Assembly: GCF_002973595.1 (NCBI RefSeq)
Contig: NZ_PVEO01000013.1
Span: 1 to 56,650 of the forward strand
From: Jejuia pallidilutea
Lineage (GTDB): Bacteria; Bacteroidota; Bacteroidia; Flavobacteriales; Flavobacteriaceae
Length of the DNA: 56,650 nucleotides
Direction: 5' to 3'
A model generated the notes under the pieces. That model made no database searches, was not told where the DNA came from, and worked only from the letters and a program-made list of their open reading frames with translations. Shown here piece after piece: positions 9,818 to 19,578 of this stretch. Every line of letters starts with the position of its first letter. Positions within the stretch are counted from its first letter, which is position 1. A program made the position numbers and the translations under genes.

Positions 9818-10312
9818 TTATTTCTTAATAAATATGTTGGTAAAGTACCATTTATCGTTGATGTCTTTTTCTGCTGAAACATCAAAATATGTAAAATCGC
9901 CTTCAATATTATTTTTGTGCGATTCACTTCTTAACCACGCTCCTACTACAGATTCGGCAGAAGAGTATCCGTAAGCAACATTTTCTGATACACTTTTGGC
10001 ACCGGCCTTACTCTTTAAATAATTACTTCTTGTAAAAAAATTGGCGTGTGATACTGTTTGGGTATCTACCATATAATCTGTGTGTGAAAAAGCTGTAGAT
10101 TTAATTATCGTCATACTCTCTAAAGGCGCTAAACCTAAAGAAAGTCTGTGGTTATTAATTAATTCTAAAATTTGTACTTCTATGGTCTTGGTTTCCGGTA
10201 CAGAAACGCTATCTATTAGGGCGTCTGCTTGATCATCCATAGACTCTGGTGCACAGGAAAATGAAAGTACAGCAATAACCGCCAATAGCGATAATTTGGT
10301 TAGTAACTTCAT
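9818..10312 (-). CDS. CAP (SCP/PR1-like) domain lipoprotein
   Basis: A 164-residue protein starting with a lipoprotein signal peptide (VLSFSCAPE, lipid Cys at about 20), followed by a CAP domain at about 45-164. The usual CAP residues are visible: His in FSHTDYM, SHANFF, Glu in SENVAYGY, and His in SESHKNN. CAP domains in bacteria are secreted and of mixed or unknown activity (lipid binding, proteolysis), so no substrate is proposed. It stands alone, with its promoter presumably in the 160 bp shared with pdxH. Confidence 0.85.
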   Translation of the reverse strand: MKLLTKLSLLAVIAVLSFSCAPESMDDQADALIDSVSVPETKTIEVQILELINNHRLSLGLAPLESMTIIKSTAFSHTDYMVDTQTVSHANFFTRSNYLKSKAGAKSVSENVAYGYSSAESVVGAWLRSESHKNNIEGDFTYFDVSAEKDINDKWYFTNIFIKK

Positions 10313-10474
10313 GGTTAAGTAAATTTAGATTTGGGACTATAAATCTACTTTCTAAACCATGGTTAGAGCGTTAACAAAATGTTAAAATCGATTAAAAACA
10401 TGTATTTAGTCGAATATAAATGTTTTTAATCGATGAAATACATTATATAAGTAAGTAAATATCTAATAATCGAT

Positions 10475-11122
10475 TTAAGGCGATAATCGCTCTATTTTCC
10501 AATTATAATCTGTCTGTATTTGGTACCTAATTCTATCGTGTAATCTATTTGGTCGCCCTTGCCAAAACTCGAGTTCTACAGGCTTTACTATGTAACCACC
10601 CCAGTACTTTGGTCTTTCTATAGCCTTACCCTCGTATTCATGCTCTAAAGCCTTTAATTTCTCTTCCAGAAAAGCTCTATCTGGTACTACTTCACTTTGG
10701 TTCGATGCTAATGCTCCAAGCTGACTTCCTATGGGGCGAGACTCAAAGTAACCATCACTTAAATTCGGGGCGATTTTTTCAGCCTTACCCTTAATAATTA
10801 CTTGCCGTTCTGCACCATGCCAGAAAAAGGACAAACACACGTTTGGATTTTTAGCAATAGCCTTTCCTTTTTCACTATTGTAATTAGTGTAAAATATAAA
10901 TCCTTCGTAGGTGAATTTTTTAAGTAGCACTACTCTACTTTTAGGAAAGCCATCCAGCCCTATTGTAGAAATAGTCATGGCATTATTCTCATCTTCAGAA
11001 AAGTACTTGTCTACCTCAAAAAACCACTTTTGGAACAATTCTAGCGGGTTTTCTGGCGCATTCTCTAATAACAATTCTCCCTTGTTATAAGTCTTTCTAT
11101 AATTACTTAAATCGTTTTCCAT
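10475..11122 (-). CDS. pdxH: Pyridoxamine 5'-phosphate oxidase
   Basis: A 215-residue FMN enzyme that oxidises pyridoxine or pyridoxamine 5'-phosphate to pyridoxal 5'-phosphate, in the cytoplasm. Family segments are clear: SRVVLLKKF, FIFYTNYNSEKGKAI, LSFFWHGAERQVIIKG, SRPIGSQLGALAS, and the C-terminal VEFWQGRPNRLHDR with the catalytic-site Arg and His. Length matches the family. The ATG at 11122 gives the usual N-terminus (SNYRKTYNKGEL). It is probably monocistronic. Confidence 0.95.
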   Translation of the reverse strand: MENDLSNYRKTYNKGELLLENAPENPLELFQKWFFEVDKYFSEDENNAMTISTIGLDGFPKSRVVLLKKFTYEGFIFYTNYNSEKGKAIAKNPNVCLSFFWHGAERQVIIKGKAEKIAPNLSDGYFESRPIGSQLGALASNQSEVVPDRAFLEEKLKALEHEYEGKAIERPKYWGGYIVKPVELEFWQGRPNRLHDRIRYQIQTDYNWKIERLSP

Positions 11123-11239
11123 TCAACGAAATTAATGAAAAAATAACTCCAATAAATACAAAAACTCATTTAAACTTCTTAATTTCGGTGCTCTCTCTTT
11201 TTAACTAATTTAATATAATTTAAAATTCATTCCCAACCA

Positions 11240-11653
11240 ATGAAATTTGAAAAGTCCCCTTATTTTAAAACATTAAAACCTTATAAACTAGAACTTAATT
11301 TTGGCAACTATTACTTTTGTGAAAAATTTATTGTTAGCGAACTCTTTGAAGGCGTTCATTTCGACTGGGATATGGTGCAAGAGCTAATACAAGAAATTCA
11401 TAAGTTTTACGGTGAAGGTGTAAAACTAGGATACATAGCCAATAGAATTAATGCGTATTCTGTAGATCCACAAAACTGGCTAAAAATTGAAAAAAAATAT
11501 AACATCCTAGTAGCTGCCGCCATTGTAGTGTATAATAACGCCTCATATATTAATGCATCTTTAGAAAAATTATTTACCCAAAAAAGCATTAAAAGATGCT
11601 TATCTTTAAAAGAAGCTATAGAGTGGATAGAAAGTTTAGAAGAGTTTAACTAA
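11240..11653 (+). CDS. Hypothetical protein, STAS-like fold possible (paralogue 1)
   Basis: A 137-residue cytoplasmic protein with no signal peptide or membrane segment. I do not recognise a named family with certainty. The alternating beta/alpha pattern, with a C-terminal LSLKEAIEWIESL helix, resembles the SpoIIAA/STAS-like small proteins often seen in flavobacteria. The next gene encodes a relative: shared features are an MKFE start, a YxCxxFxxSEIF/ELF segment, an NRVNSYS/NRINAYS motif, and an ending in SLKEAIEWI/TLSAAIEWV. The function is unknown. Confidence 0.75.
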   Translation: MKFEKSPYFKTLKPYKLELNFGNYYFCEKFIVSELFEGVHFDWDMVQELIQEIHKFYGEGVKLGYIANRINAYSVDPQNWLKIEKKYNILVAAAIVVYNNASYINASLEKLFTQKSIKRCLSLKEAIEWIESLEEFN

Positions 11654-11741
11654 ACGGCTTTGTATTTAGGTTAATAAATTAATTTATACAGACAAATACT
11701 TTGTATTTTATTGTTTAAATTCAATAATGGATTTAAGATGC

Positions 11742-12161
11742 ATGAAATTTGAATTGTCTGTTTACGCAAAAGAGCTAAACTACCATAAGGTGTCGTTTCC
11801 TTTTGGGGTACTATACCTTTGTGATAATTTTTTTATATCTGAAATTTTTTCTGAAATACACCTAAATGAAGATAAGATTTTTAAAATAGTAGAAACTCTT
11901 GTTGATTATTATGGTAAAAATGCAAAGGTATGTTACATTTCAAATCGAGTAAACTCTTATTCATCTACGCCACAATTATGGGTAAAAGCTCTGGAAGAAA
12001 ATGATATTTTTTCATCAGGAGCCATTGTGTATTACAGTTTATCTGGTTTAATGAATTTTGAGATTGAAAACTACATATGCCCAAAGGAAATGAGAAGTTT
12101 TAATACTTTAAGCGCTGCTATAGAATGGGTAAAAAATAAAACTTGTGTTAGTGAAAACTAA
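11742..12161 (+). CDS. Hypothetical protein, STAS-like fold possible (paralogue 2)
   Basis: A protein of about 139 residues, paralogous to the gene 88 bp upstream. An ATG exists at 11727, but the ATG at 11742 gives an MKFELS start that aligns with MKFEKS in the paralogue, so I prefer it. The NRVNSYSSTPQLWVKALE segment and the C-terminal AAIEWVKNK helix align with the paralogue. The last 14 bases overlap the end of the convergent RNase Z gene. The function is unknown; a duplicated pair suggests a homo- or heterodimer, which is only a guess. Confidence 0.72.
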   Translation: MKFELSVYAKELNYHKVSFPFGVLYLCDNFFISEIFSEIHLNEDKIFKIVETLVDYYGKNAKVCYISNRVNSYSSTPQLWVKALEENDIFSSGAIVYYSLSGLMNFEIENYICPKEMRSFNTLSAAIEWVKNKTCVSEN

Positions 12162-13056
12162 ATATCTTACCGTCTTGGGCTAGCTTTACGTTTTTAAATA
12201 CAGTTTTGGCTTCATCCTTAAAAACTTCTAAGTTTGGATACCTAGATGAATAATGCCCTAATATTAAAGTACCTGCATTGGCTTGTTTTGCAATTTTAGC
12301 TGCTTCTTTTGCTGTAGAATGTTTAGTTTTAGGTGCTAAATGCGCATGAGCTTCTAAAAATGTAGACTCATGGTATAGCACATCTACATCCTTTATAATA
12401 GGTACAATATCCGTTTTATAAACGGTATCACTACAAAACGCATAGCTTTTAGGTTTTTCAGCAGGAAAGGTTACTGTTTCGTTATCTATTAAAACACCAT
12501 CTTCATTTTCTATATCAAACCCCTGTTTAAGCTTTCGGTAGTATGCCATATCTATATTTGCTTCTTCTACGGCATCAATATCCAATTTTCTATCACCTTC
12601 CTTTTCCTTAAATAAATAACCATTTGTGTAAACCCTATGTTCTAAAGGAATGGTATGTACTTGAATTTTATCATCCTCGAAAATCAATTCTGAAGTTGTT
12701 GAAGACAGCTCATGGAAATACAATCTATAGTTAGTCCAAGAATCAGCAAGCTTCATTTGAAGGGTAACAACTTCCTTAATACCTTTTGGCCCGTATATAT
12801 GTAAGTCTGTCTCACGAGTTAAAAGTCTAAAAGTTGAAATTAAACCTACCAAACCAAAAAAATGATCGCCGTGTAAATGAGATATAAATATATGTTTTAT
12901 ACGGTTAAATTTAATTTTGTGTTTGCGTAATTGTACTTGGGTGCCCTCGCCACAATCTATTAAAAACATGTGATTGGCAATTTCTAAAACTTGGGAGGTA
13001 GTGTTACCTAAAGTTCTTGGAGTTGCACTGTAACAGCCTAAAATGGTTAATTTCAT
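12148..13056 (-). CDS. rnz: Ribonuclease Z
   Basis: A 302-residue metallo-beta-lactamase-fold endonuclease that trims tRNA precursors at the 3' side of the discriminator base. The metal-binding HLHGDH is at residues 60-65, after the N-terminal LGCYSATP strand; FCSDT (later Asp) and a LILGHYSSRY histidine motif follow. The length fits the short bacterial tRNase Z form. It follows a STAS-like gene and pyrB on the same strand, a common flavobacterial order. Its 3' end overlaps the convergent small gene by 14 bp. Confidence 0.95.
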   Translation of the reverse strand: MKLTILGCYSATPRTLGNTTSQVLEIANHMFLIDCGEGTQVQLRKHKIKFNRIKHIFISHLHGDHFFGLVGLISTFRLLTRETDLHIYGPKGIKEVVTLQMKLADSWTNYRLYFHELSSTTSELIFEDDKIQVHTIPLEHRVYTNGYLFKEKEGDRKLDIDAVEEANIDMAYYRKLKQGFDIENEDGVLIDNETVTFPAEKPKSYAFCSDTVYKTDIVPIIKDVDVLYHESTFLEAHAHLAPKTKHSTAKEAAKIAKQANAGTLILGHYSSRYPNLEVFKDEAKTVFKNVKLAQDGKIFSFH

Positions 13057-13115
13057 TAAATTGTTATTAGTTTGTTGTTTAAACAGCTAAATGCCTTTTA
13101 AAACAACTAAACGTT

Positions 13116-13448
13116 TTAAAACCCTAAATCGCGTTCCATTTCTTCCATCTCAATAATATCAAAAGCTTCTTGCTGTGTTGGTACAACTACCAACTCATCT
13201 GGAACTTCATCTAAATTTATATTTTCTGAAACGATAACAAAAGAATGTTTTTTACCTCTATGGATGTTCGATATATTTAAAAACTCTATAATGTCCTTAA
13301 GACCTATTTTACCTAATGTGGTTAAAATAACAATAATATTGTCGTTCTTGTATTTAGGATATAAAGCTTCTAACTTTTTAACAAGCTCTACAATTGTATA
13401 TTTTTCTTGGGTTAAAATGGTAATATTACCTGTTTTGTCTATAATCAT
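13116..13448 (-). CDS. STAS-like small protein upstream of RNase Z
   Basis: A 110-residue protein with a beta-alpha pattern like anti-sigma-factor antagonist (STAS) domains: an opening beta hairpin, YTIVELVKKLEALYPKYKNDNIIVILT, then IIEFLNISNIHRGKKHSFVIV. The C-terminus is acidic (IIEMEEMERDLGF). It sits 6 bp after pyrB and 59 bp before rnz, so it is probably cotranscribed with them. Such neighbours are sometimes misnamed ribonuclease Z through position alone; no nuclease motif is present. The role is unknown. Confidence 0.75.
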   Translation of the reverse strand: MIIDKTGNITILTQEKYTIVELVKKLEALYPKYKNDNIIVILTTLGKIGLKDIIEFLNISNIHRGKKHSFVIVSENINLDEVPDELVVVPTQQEAFDIIEMEEMERDLGF

Positions 13449-13454
13449 AATCTA

Positions 13455-14381
13455 CTATTTTATTTTAGAAGCCAATAAATAAATAACTGCCATTCTTATA
13501 GCCACACCGTTTTGAACCTGATCTAGAATAATGGCTTGTTTAGAATCGGCCACATCACTGGTAATTTCTACTCCACGATTTATGGGGCCTGGGTGCATAA
13601 TGGTTATTTCTTTATTTAAGCTATCTAACAATGTTTTGTTTACTCCAAATTGTTGGGTATATTCTCTAGTTGATGGAAAATAGCTAATATCCATTCGTTC
13701 GTTTTGTACACGGAGCATATTGGCTACATCGCACCAATGTAGTGCCTTTCTTAAATTAGTTTCAACTTTAACACCTAGTTTACCTATGTATTTAGGAATT
13801 AAAGTTTTAGGGCCGCAAACCATTACTTCTGCGCCTTGCAATTGTAATGCAAATATATTGGAGAGTGCTACTCTACTGTGTAAAATATCGCCAACTATAA
13901 CTACTTTTTTACCTTTTACCTCTCCTAGTCTTTCTCTTATGGAGTAAGAATCTAAAAGTGCTTGGGTTGGATGCTCATGAGCGCCATCTCCAGCATTAAC
14001 TATACTTGCTTTAACATGTTTAGATAAAAATACACCAGCACCAGGGTTTGGATGACGCATTACCACCATATCTACTTTCATAGATAAAATGTTGTTTACG
14101 GTGTCTATTAAGGTTTCTCCTTTTTTTACTGAAGATTGACCTGAAGAAAAGTTAATAACATCGGCAGATAATCGTTTTTCTGCCAATTCAAAAGATAATT
14201 TAGTTCTCGTGGAGTTTTCAAAAAATAAATTAGCAATGGTTATATCTCTTAAAGAAGGTACTTTTTTTATTGGCCTATTAATGACTTCCTTGAAATGATC
14301 GGCTGTTTCAAAAATAAGTTTAATATCTTCTTTATTAAGATATTTTATTCCCAGTAAGTGATTTACACTTAATTCGCTCAT
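13455..14381 (-). CDS. pyrB: Aspartate carbamoyltransferase catalytic subunit
   Basis: A 308-residue enzyme joining carbamoyl phosphate and aspartate, the committed step of pyrimidine synthesis. The carbamoyl-phosphate loop STRT is at 57-60, followed by SGQSSVKKGE (active-site Ser and Lys), VVMRHPNPG, HEHPTQALLDSYSI and HPGPINRG. No pyrI-like regulatory subunit is nearby. It follows pyrR by 86 bp on the same strand, so the pair is probably one pyrimidine-responsive unit. Confidence 0.96.
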   Translation of the reverse strand: MSELSVNHLLGIKYLNKEDIKLIFETADHFKEVINRPIKKVPSLRDITIANLFFENSTRTKLSFELAEKRLSADVINFSSGQSSVKKGETLIDTVNNILSMKVDMVVMRHPNPGAGVFLSKHVKASIVNAGDGAHEHPTQALLDSYSIRERLGEVKGKKVVIVGDILHSRVALSNIFALQLQGAEVMVCGPKTLIPKYIGKLGVKVETNLRKALHWCDVANMLRVQNERMDISYFPSTREYTQQFGVNKTLLDSLNKEITIMHPGPINRGVEITSDVADSKQAIILDQVQNGVAIRMAVIYLLASKIK

Positions 14382-14467
14382 ATTATCGGTATTCTGTGGC
14401 AGTTTTTAATTGCCAGTACTTTTCTTTTTTAACTCTAGTATTTGTTTAAGCGTTCTGTATCATTTAA

Positions 14468-15007
14468 TCATTTATCAATTAAATATACAGAATCTTCATC
14501 ATCATATTCTTTCCAATTTACTTTTACTTTTTCACTATTAATTACATCTACTTGTCGTCCTCTATAATCGGGCTGTATAGGCAGGTGTCTACTAAAACGG
14601 CGATCTATTAAAGCTAGTAATTCTATCTCGTTTGGTCTACCAAAAGATTGTACTGCAGTTAATGCTGCTCTTATACTTCTACCTGTGTACAAAACATCAT
14701 CAATAAATACTATGTTTTTATCTTCAACTAAAAAATCTATTTTGGTTTTGTTGGCTTCTAACGGTTTATCGCTTCTTCTAAAATCATCTCGATAAAAGGT
14801 AATATCTAAATATCCTAATTTAACATCTTTTACCTTATAATGTTCTTTTAGAATTTTTGTTATTCTATCTGCTAAAAACACCCCACGAGGCTGTAAACCA
14901 ATTAATACCGTATTAGAGAAATCGTTGTGTTTTTCAATAAGTTGACAAGCCAATCGATGAAGAATGATGTTTACCTCTTTTGCGTTAAGTAAAACTTTCT
15001 GACTCAT
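14468..15007 (-). CDS. pyrR: Bifunctional pyr operon regulator / uracil phosphoribosyltransferase
   Basis: A 179-residue PRTase-fold protein. The PRPP-binding motif FIDDVLYTGRSIRAAL lies at about 100-115, with RGVFLADR and LIDRRFSRHLPIQPDYRG around it; these are typical of PyrR rather than housekeeping Upp. In Firmicutes PyrR binds pyr mRNA to cause attenuation; whether it does so here is unknown, as no clear attenuator is visible in the 86-bp pyrR-pyrB spacer. It is the first gene of the leftward unit. Confidence 0.92.
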   Translation of the reverse strand: MSQKVLLNAKEVNIILHRLACQLIEKHNDFSNTVLIGLQPRGVFLADRITKILKEHYKVKDVKLGYLDITFYRDDFRRSDKPLEANKTKIDFLVEDKNIVFIDDVLYTGRSIRAALTAVQSFGRPNEIELLALIDRRFSRHLPIQPDYRGRQVDVINSEKVKVNWKEYDDEDSVYLIDK

Positions 15008-15032
15008 ATGCTACCCAAACGTGTTTGGTACA

Positions 15033-15040
15033 CAAAGGTA
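15033..15040 (-). promoter_or_regulatory. Possible -7 element for the pyrR-pyrB unit
   Basis: On the minus strand the bases read TACCTTTG, fitting the Bacteroidota -7 consensus TAnnTTTG, 26-33 bp before the pyrR ATG. A clear -33 TTTG is not present at the usual distance, so support is partial. Confidence 0.4.
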
Positions 15041-15172
15041 ATGCAAAAATTTAAAACGAATTAATTTTAATTTGTTTTAAAAACTACAATTTTAAAATCT
15101 ATTATATTATTCTAGATTTTAAATGCCAATTGGTATAATTTTGTAGGAACAAGTTATTTAATACAGTAAATT

Positions 15173-15724
15173 ATGGATGAGTATATAGATGTTGCTACCA
15201 AAGATGGTGCCTTAACAGGAAGGCGCGAACTAAAATCAATTATCCATCAAAAAGGGTTGTATCACCATACCTCCCACGTTTGGTTATATACTAAGAAGAA
15301 AGAAATTTTATTGGCACAACGTTCTGCAAAAAAAGCAATTTGCCCCTTGCTTTGGGATGTATCGGTAGCAGGACATATTGATGCTGGAGAAACACCCAAA
15401 GGCGCTGCTGTTAGAGAAATAAAAGAAGAAATTGGACTGGAGATTCCTAAAGAACAGCTAAAATTAATAGGCGTATTTAATTGCTTTCAGAGTTATGATA
15501 ACGGTTTGATAGACAATGAGTTTCACAATACATTTACAGCCGAACTTAAAGTAGATATTTCTGAATTATCACCTCAAAAAAACGAAGTAGAAGCCCTTAA
15601 ATTGGTAACATTTAATGAATTTGAAACGCTACTAAATAATATTGGAAAAGACAATCATTTTGTAGCTTCAAATAAAAAGTACTATCAGGTAGTTTACAAA
15701 AAAATAGTAGATACTTTATCGTAA
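15173..15724 (+). CDS. Nudix hydrolase (isopentenyl-diphosphate isomerase-like)
   Basis: A 183-residue cytoplasmic protein with a perfect Nudix box: G67, E73, then REIKEEIGL at 81-89. The preceding SHVWLYTKKKEILLAQRSAKK and CPLLWDVSVAGH match the subfamily near IPP isomerase and YfcD. It hydrolyses a nucleoside-diphosphate-type substrate that cannot be named from sequence. It is divergent from pyrR and followed by the carboxylase genes after 58 bp; TAATTTTG at 15136 may be its -7 element. Confidence 0.85.
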   Translation: MDEYIDVATKDGALTGRRELKSIIHQKGLYHHTSHVWLYTKKKEILLAQRSAKKAICPLLWDVSVAGHIDAGETPKGAAVREIKEEIGLEIPKEQLKLIGVFNCFQSYDNGLIDNEFHNTFTAELKVDISELSPQKNEVEALKLVTFNEFETLLNNIGKDNHFVASNKKYYQVVYKKIVDTLS

Positions 15725-15782
15725 AACAATCTTTTAGTTTAAAAGCTAAATCTTGCTTATATTTACAGAAAGCAAGATAATT

Positions 15783-16268
15783 ATGAGTAAAAATTTAAAA
15801 GCCAAAGTAAATAATAACTTTGATTTTGATATTAGTACAGATGATGTTTCTAAGCTGGATATCATAAAAAGTTCAAACTCAAACTATCACCTACTTCACA
15901 ATAATAAATCGTTTCATTGCAAGATAATTGCTTCAAATTTCAATACTAAAGCATATCAAGTTTCTGTAAACAATACGGTTTATGATATTGCTATTGCTAA
16001 CGATTTAGACGTACTAATTAAAGATATGGGCTTTTCCATTGGCTCTAAAAAGGCAATTACATCTATTACAGCGCCTATGCCAGGGCTTATATTAGAAATT
16101 AATGTTAAGGTTGGTCAGGAAATTCAAGAAAACGATCCGCTACTTATTCTTGAAGCTATGAAAATGGAAAATATCATTACATCACCTATTGATGGAGTTA
16201 TTAAAGCGATTCACGCTACAAAAGGAGACGCTGTTACCAAAGACCAACTGATAATAGAATTTGAATAA
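15783..16268 (+). CDS. Biotin carboxyl carrier subunit of acyl-CoA carboxylase
   Basis: A 161-residue biotinyl carrier. The C-terminal lipoyl/biotinyl domain (from about 90) carries EAMKMEN, giving a predicted biotinyl lysine at residue 127, after a PMPGLI segment. The open frame runs upstream to a TTG at 15753, but the ATG at 15783 is far more likely. It is followed by the biotin carboxylase 2 bp later and the carboxyltransferase, so the three chains form one enzyme. The N-terminal 80 residues are typical of flavobacterial carrier proteins of this locus. Confidence 0.9.
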   Translation: MSKNLKAKVNNNFDFDISTDDVSKLDIIKSSNSNYHLLHNNKSFHCKIIASNFNTKAYQVSVNNTVYDIAIANDLDVLIKDMGFSIGSKKAITSITAPMPGLILEINVKVGQEIQENDPLLILEAMKMENIITSPIDGVIKAIHATKGDAVTKDQLIIEFE

Positions 16269-16270
16269 TT

Positions 16271-17713
16271 ATGAATAAAATTCTTGTTGCCAATAGAGGT
16301 GAAATTGCTATTAGGGTAATGAAAACCGCAAAAAAAATGGGCATTAAAACTGTAGCTGTATATTCTACCGTTGATAGAAATGCACCACATGTAAAATTTG
16401 CAGATGAAGCCGTTTGTATTGGCGCACCTCCTTCTAACCAATCGTATTTAAAAGCCAATAAAATTATTGAAGTAGCAAAACATCTAAATGTAGACGGCAT
16501 TCATCCTGGATATGGCTTTTTAAGCGAAAATGCAGATTTTGCAGAGTTATGCGAAAAAAACAACATTGTTTTTATTGGTCCTCGTTCTAAAGCCATAAAA
16601 ATAATGGGAAGCAAACTAGCTGCAAAAGAAGCTGTTAAAGCCTATAATATCCCTATGGTTCCTGGCATAGACGAAGCCATTACAGATGTTGAAAAAGCTA
16701 AAGACATTGCTAAAGAAATTGGTTTTCCTATTTTAATAAAAGCTTCGGCTGGCGGCGGCGGAAAAGGCATGCGCATTGTTGAAAACGAAAAAGATTTAAA
16801 GTCTCAAATGAATAGGGCCATTAGCGAAGCAACCTCAGCTTTTGGAGATGGCTCAGTATTTATAGAAAAATATGTGAGTTCCCCTCGCCATATCGAAATT
16901 CAAATCATGGCCGATAGCCACGGTACTATTCTTCATTTTTTTGAGCGAGAATGTAGTATTCAACGCCGCCACCAAAAAGTAGTAGAAGAAGCGCCTTCAT
17001 CAGTATTAACTCCTGAATTACGCGAAAAAATGGGACAAGCTGCCATAAAAGTAGCTAAGTCTTGTGATTATCTAGGCGCTGGAACCGTAGAGTTTTTGTT
17101 GGATGCTGATCACAACTTCTATTTTCTGGAAATGAATACGCGCCTGCAGGTAGAGCATCCTGTAACCGAAATTATATCGGGTGTAGACTTGGTAGAGCTT
17201 CAAATTAAAGTAGCTCGTGGAGAACAACTAAACATAGAACAAAACAATTTAAAAATTAACGGTCACGCTATAGAACTTAGGGTATATGCTGAAGATCCGC
17301 TAAACGATTTTCTTCCTAGTGTAGGTCATTTAGATGTTTATAAATTACCTGAAGGCAAAGGTATACGAGTTGATAATGGTTACGAAGAAGGTATGGATAT
17401 CCCAATTTACTACGATCCAATGCTCTCCAAACTTATTACTTACGGAAAAACACGAGAAGAAGCCATTATGTTAATGAAACAGGCTATTGATAATTATAAG
17501 GTAAAAGGCGTACAAACCACATTACCTTTCGGAAAGTACGTTTGCGAACATGAAGCGTTTACCTCTGGAAACTTCGATACTCATTTTGTTAAAAACTATT
17601 ATGCACCCGAAATACTACAAAAAAACACCCAAAACGAAGCTAAAATTGCTGCTTTGGTAGCTGTAAATCAATATTTAAAAGACCAAAAGACATTGAGATT
17701 ACCCACCAACTAA
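16271..17713 (+). CDS. Acyl-CoA carboxylase biotin carboxylase subunit
   Basis: A 480-residue ATP-grasp enzyme that carboxylates biotin using bicarbonate and ATP. It has the N-terminal [13 protein letters not shown], the glycine-rich ATP loop [11 protein letters not shown] near 157-167, the [14 protein letters not shown] active-site segment near 287-300, and a C-terminal biotin carboxylase domain. It lacks a fused carrier domain, which the upstream gene supplies. It starts 2 bp after the carrier gene and ends 5 bp before the carboxyltransferase. It could be named accC, but the operon context points to the catabolic-type acyl-CoA carboxylase. Confidence 0.93.
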   Translation: MNKILVANRGEIAIRVMKTAKKMGIKTVAVYSTVDRNAPHVKFADEAVCIGAPPSNQSYLKANKIIEVAKHLNVDGIHPGYGFLSENADFAELCEKNNIVFIGPRSKAIKIMGSKLAAKEAVKAYNIPMVPGIDEAITDVEKAKDIAKEIGFPILIKASAGGGGKGMRIVENEKDLKSQMNRAISEATSAFGDGSVFIEKYVSSPRHIEIQIMADSHGTILHFFERECSIQRRHQKVVEEAPSSVLTPELREKMGQAAIKVAKSCDYLGAGTVEFLLDADHNFYFLEMNTRLQVEHPVTEIISGVDLVELQIKVARGEQLNIEQNNLKINGHAIELRVYAEDPLNDFLPSVGHLDVYKLPEGKGIRVDNGYEEGMDIPIYYDPMLSKLITYGKTREEAIMLMKQAIDNYKVKGVQTTLPFGKYVCEHEAFTSGNFDTHFVKNYYAPEILQKNTQNEAKIAALVAVNQYLKDQKTLRLPTN

Positions 17714-17718
17714 AGATT

Positions 17719-19269
17719 ATGGACTCTAAACAAGATAAAATAGATAAACTTAACGAACGTATTGCGCTTTCTAAGCTTGGAGGCGGACAAAAACGTATAG
17801 ACAAGCAACACGCAAATAAAAAACTAACCGCCAGAGAGCGCGTAGACTATCTTCTAGACGAAGGGTCTTTTGAAGAAATTGGCGCTTTTGTAACACATAG
17901 AACTAAAGATTTTGGTATGGAAGACCAAATTATTTATGGGGATGGTGTAGTTACAGGTTATGGCACCATAGATGGAAGACTCGTTTATGTTTATGCGCAA
18001 GATTTTACTGTATTTGGTGGCTCTTTATCTGAAACTCATGCAGAAAAAATTTGTAAAATAATGGACATGGCCGTAAAAGTAGGTGCCCCTATAATAGGAC
18101 TTAACGATTCTGGCGGTGCGCGTATTCAAGAAGGTGTACGCTCTCTTGGTGGTTATGCCGATATATTTTTTAGGAATGTGCAAGCCTCTGGAGTTGTACC
18201 ACAAATTTCGGCTGTAATGGGACCCTGTGCAGGTGGAGCCGTGTACTCTCCTGCAATGACCGATTTTATTATTATGGTTGAAGAAACAAGCTATATGTTT
18301 GTTACAGGACCAAACGTTGTAAAAACCGTAACCAATGAAGAGGTAACCAGCGAAGAGTTGGGTGGGGCGCATACACATGCATCAAAATCTGGTGTGGCAC
18401 ATAAAACTTCAAGTAATGATGTAGAGTGCTTAAACGACATTAAAACACTAATTAGTTATTTACCACAAAATAATAAAGAAATACCCCAACCTCTAAACTA
18501 TGACATGAAGGATGAAGTTAGAGAGGTTTTAAACAACATAGTACCAGACAACCCCAACAAACCTTACGATATGCACGAGGTTATTTCTGGTATTATAGAT
18601 GACGATTCTTTTTATGAAATACATAAAGAATATGCCGAAAGTATTATTGTTGGTTTTGCAAGATTAGGAGGCAAAAGTATTGGTATTGTTGCAAACCAAC
18701 CAATGTCCTTTGCAGGTGTTTTAGGGGTAAGAAGTTCTAGAAAGGCTGCACGCTTTACACGTTTTTGCGATTGTTTTAATATTCCATTGCTTGTACTTGT
18801 TGATGTACCTGGATTTTTACCAGGAACAGACCAAGAATGGAATGGTATAATAATTCATGGTGCTAAATTACTGTATGCGTTAAGTGAAGCTACCGTACCC
18901 AGAATTACTGTAATAACACGAAAAGCTTATGGTGGCGCTTATGATGTTATGAACTCTAAACATATTGGTGCAGATTATAATTTTGCATGGCCAGGAGCAG
19001 AAATAGCCGTAATGGGAGCTAAAGGGGCAAGCGAAATAATTTTTAGACGTGAAATAGCCGCTGCCGAAAATCCAGAAGAAAAACTGGCCGAAAAGGAAGC
19101 TGAATATGCCAAAAAGTTCGCAAATCCTTATCGTGCCGCTAAACGCGGTTTTATAGACGAGGTTATACTTCCCGAAAATACACGAAGAAAACTATTAAAA
19201 GCTTTTGCTACATTAGAAAATAAAGATGTTGTTAAACCAAAGCGTAAACACGGAAACATTCCTCTTTAA
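17719..19269 (+). CDS. pccB: Acyl-CoA carboxylase carboxyltransferase (propionyl-CoA type)
   Basis: A 516-residue protein that transfers carboxyl from biotin to acyl-CoA. Oxyanion-hole glycines appear in [10 protein letters not shown] and [12 protein letters not shown] (N half) and in [13 protein letters not shown] (C half). In actinobacterial homologues the residue after GGAY sets specificity, Asp favouring propionyl-CoA and Ile acetyl-CoA; here it is Asp, so methylmalonyl-CoA formation is the better guess. It ends the three-gene operon, followed by a strong terminator. Confidence 0.9.
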   Translation: MDSKQDKIDKLNERIALSKLGGGQKRIDKQHANKKLTARERVDYLLDEGSFEEIGAFVTHRTKDFGMEDQIIYGDGVVTGYGTIDGRLVYVYAQDFTVFGGSLSETHAEKICKIMDMAVKVGAPIIGLNDSGGARIQEGVRSLGGYADIFFRNVQASGVVPQISAVMGPCAGGAVYSPAMTDFIIMVEETSYMFVTGPNVVKTVTNEEVTSEELGGAHTHASKSGVAHKTSSNDVECLNDIKTLISYLPQNNKEIPQPLNYDMKDEVREVLNNIVPDNPNKPYDMHEVISGIIDDDSFYEIHKEYAESIIVGFARLGGKSIGIVANQPMSFAGVLGVRSSRKAARFTRFCDCFNIPLLVLVDVPGFLPGTDQEWNGIIIHGAKLLYALSEATVPRITVITRKAYGGAYDVMNSKHIGADYNFAWPGAEIAVMGAKGASEIIFRREIAAAENPEEKLAEKEAEYAKKFANPYRAAKRGFIDEVILPENTRRKLLKAFATLENKDVVKPKRKHGNIPL

Positions 19270-19284
19270 AATAATACATACAGA

Positions 19285-19313
19285 AAAAGGAGCCTAAATT
19301 TTAGACTCCTTTT
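19285..19313 (+). terminator. Rho-independent terminator after the carboxylase operon
   Basis: aaaaggag (19285-19292) and ctcctttt (19306-19313) form a perfect 8-bp stem, with the inner bases cctaaattttag also partly self-pairing. It lies 16 bp after the stop codon. Confidence 0.8.
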
Positions 19314-19429
19314 AATTGTAATCAATAAACTTTTTCAAGTAAGAATAAGTTTAAAAAATTAATTGTAACATCTTTCTGTTATGTAATGAAAACGGATATT
19401 AATAGCCAACCAACCCTTGTATATTAAAT

Positions 19430-19460
19430 CCTGTTTAATTTTTTCCCTAATAGAAACAGG
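19430..19460. repeat. Inverted repeat in the intergenic region
   Basis: cctgttt (19430-19436) and aaacagg (19454-19460) are inverted around a T-rich loop. The rest of 19314-19578 shows no gene. It may help end the leftward transcript of the regulator gene, but no clean T-run follows. Confidence 0.35.
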
Positions 19461-19578
19461 AAAGACTGTTACGCACAATTAATTTAATTGATAATAGCAA
19501 AGCACAAATATGAAAAAACTTAGGTGTTAAGCATAATTTTTTACTACGCATTACGTACTCACTTTAAAATATAGCATA

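Noticed and set aside
13116-13448. A second ribonuclease Z gene
   Set aside because: It lacks the HxHxDH motif and is too short; its fold looks STAS-like.
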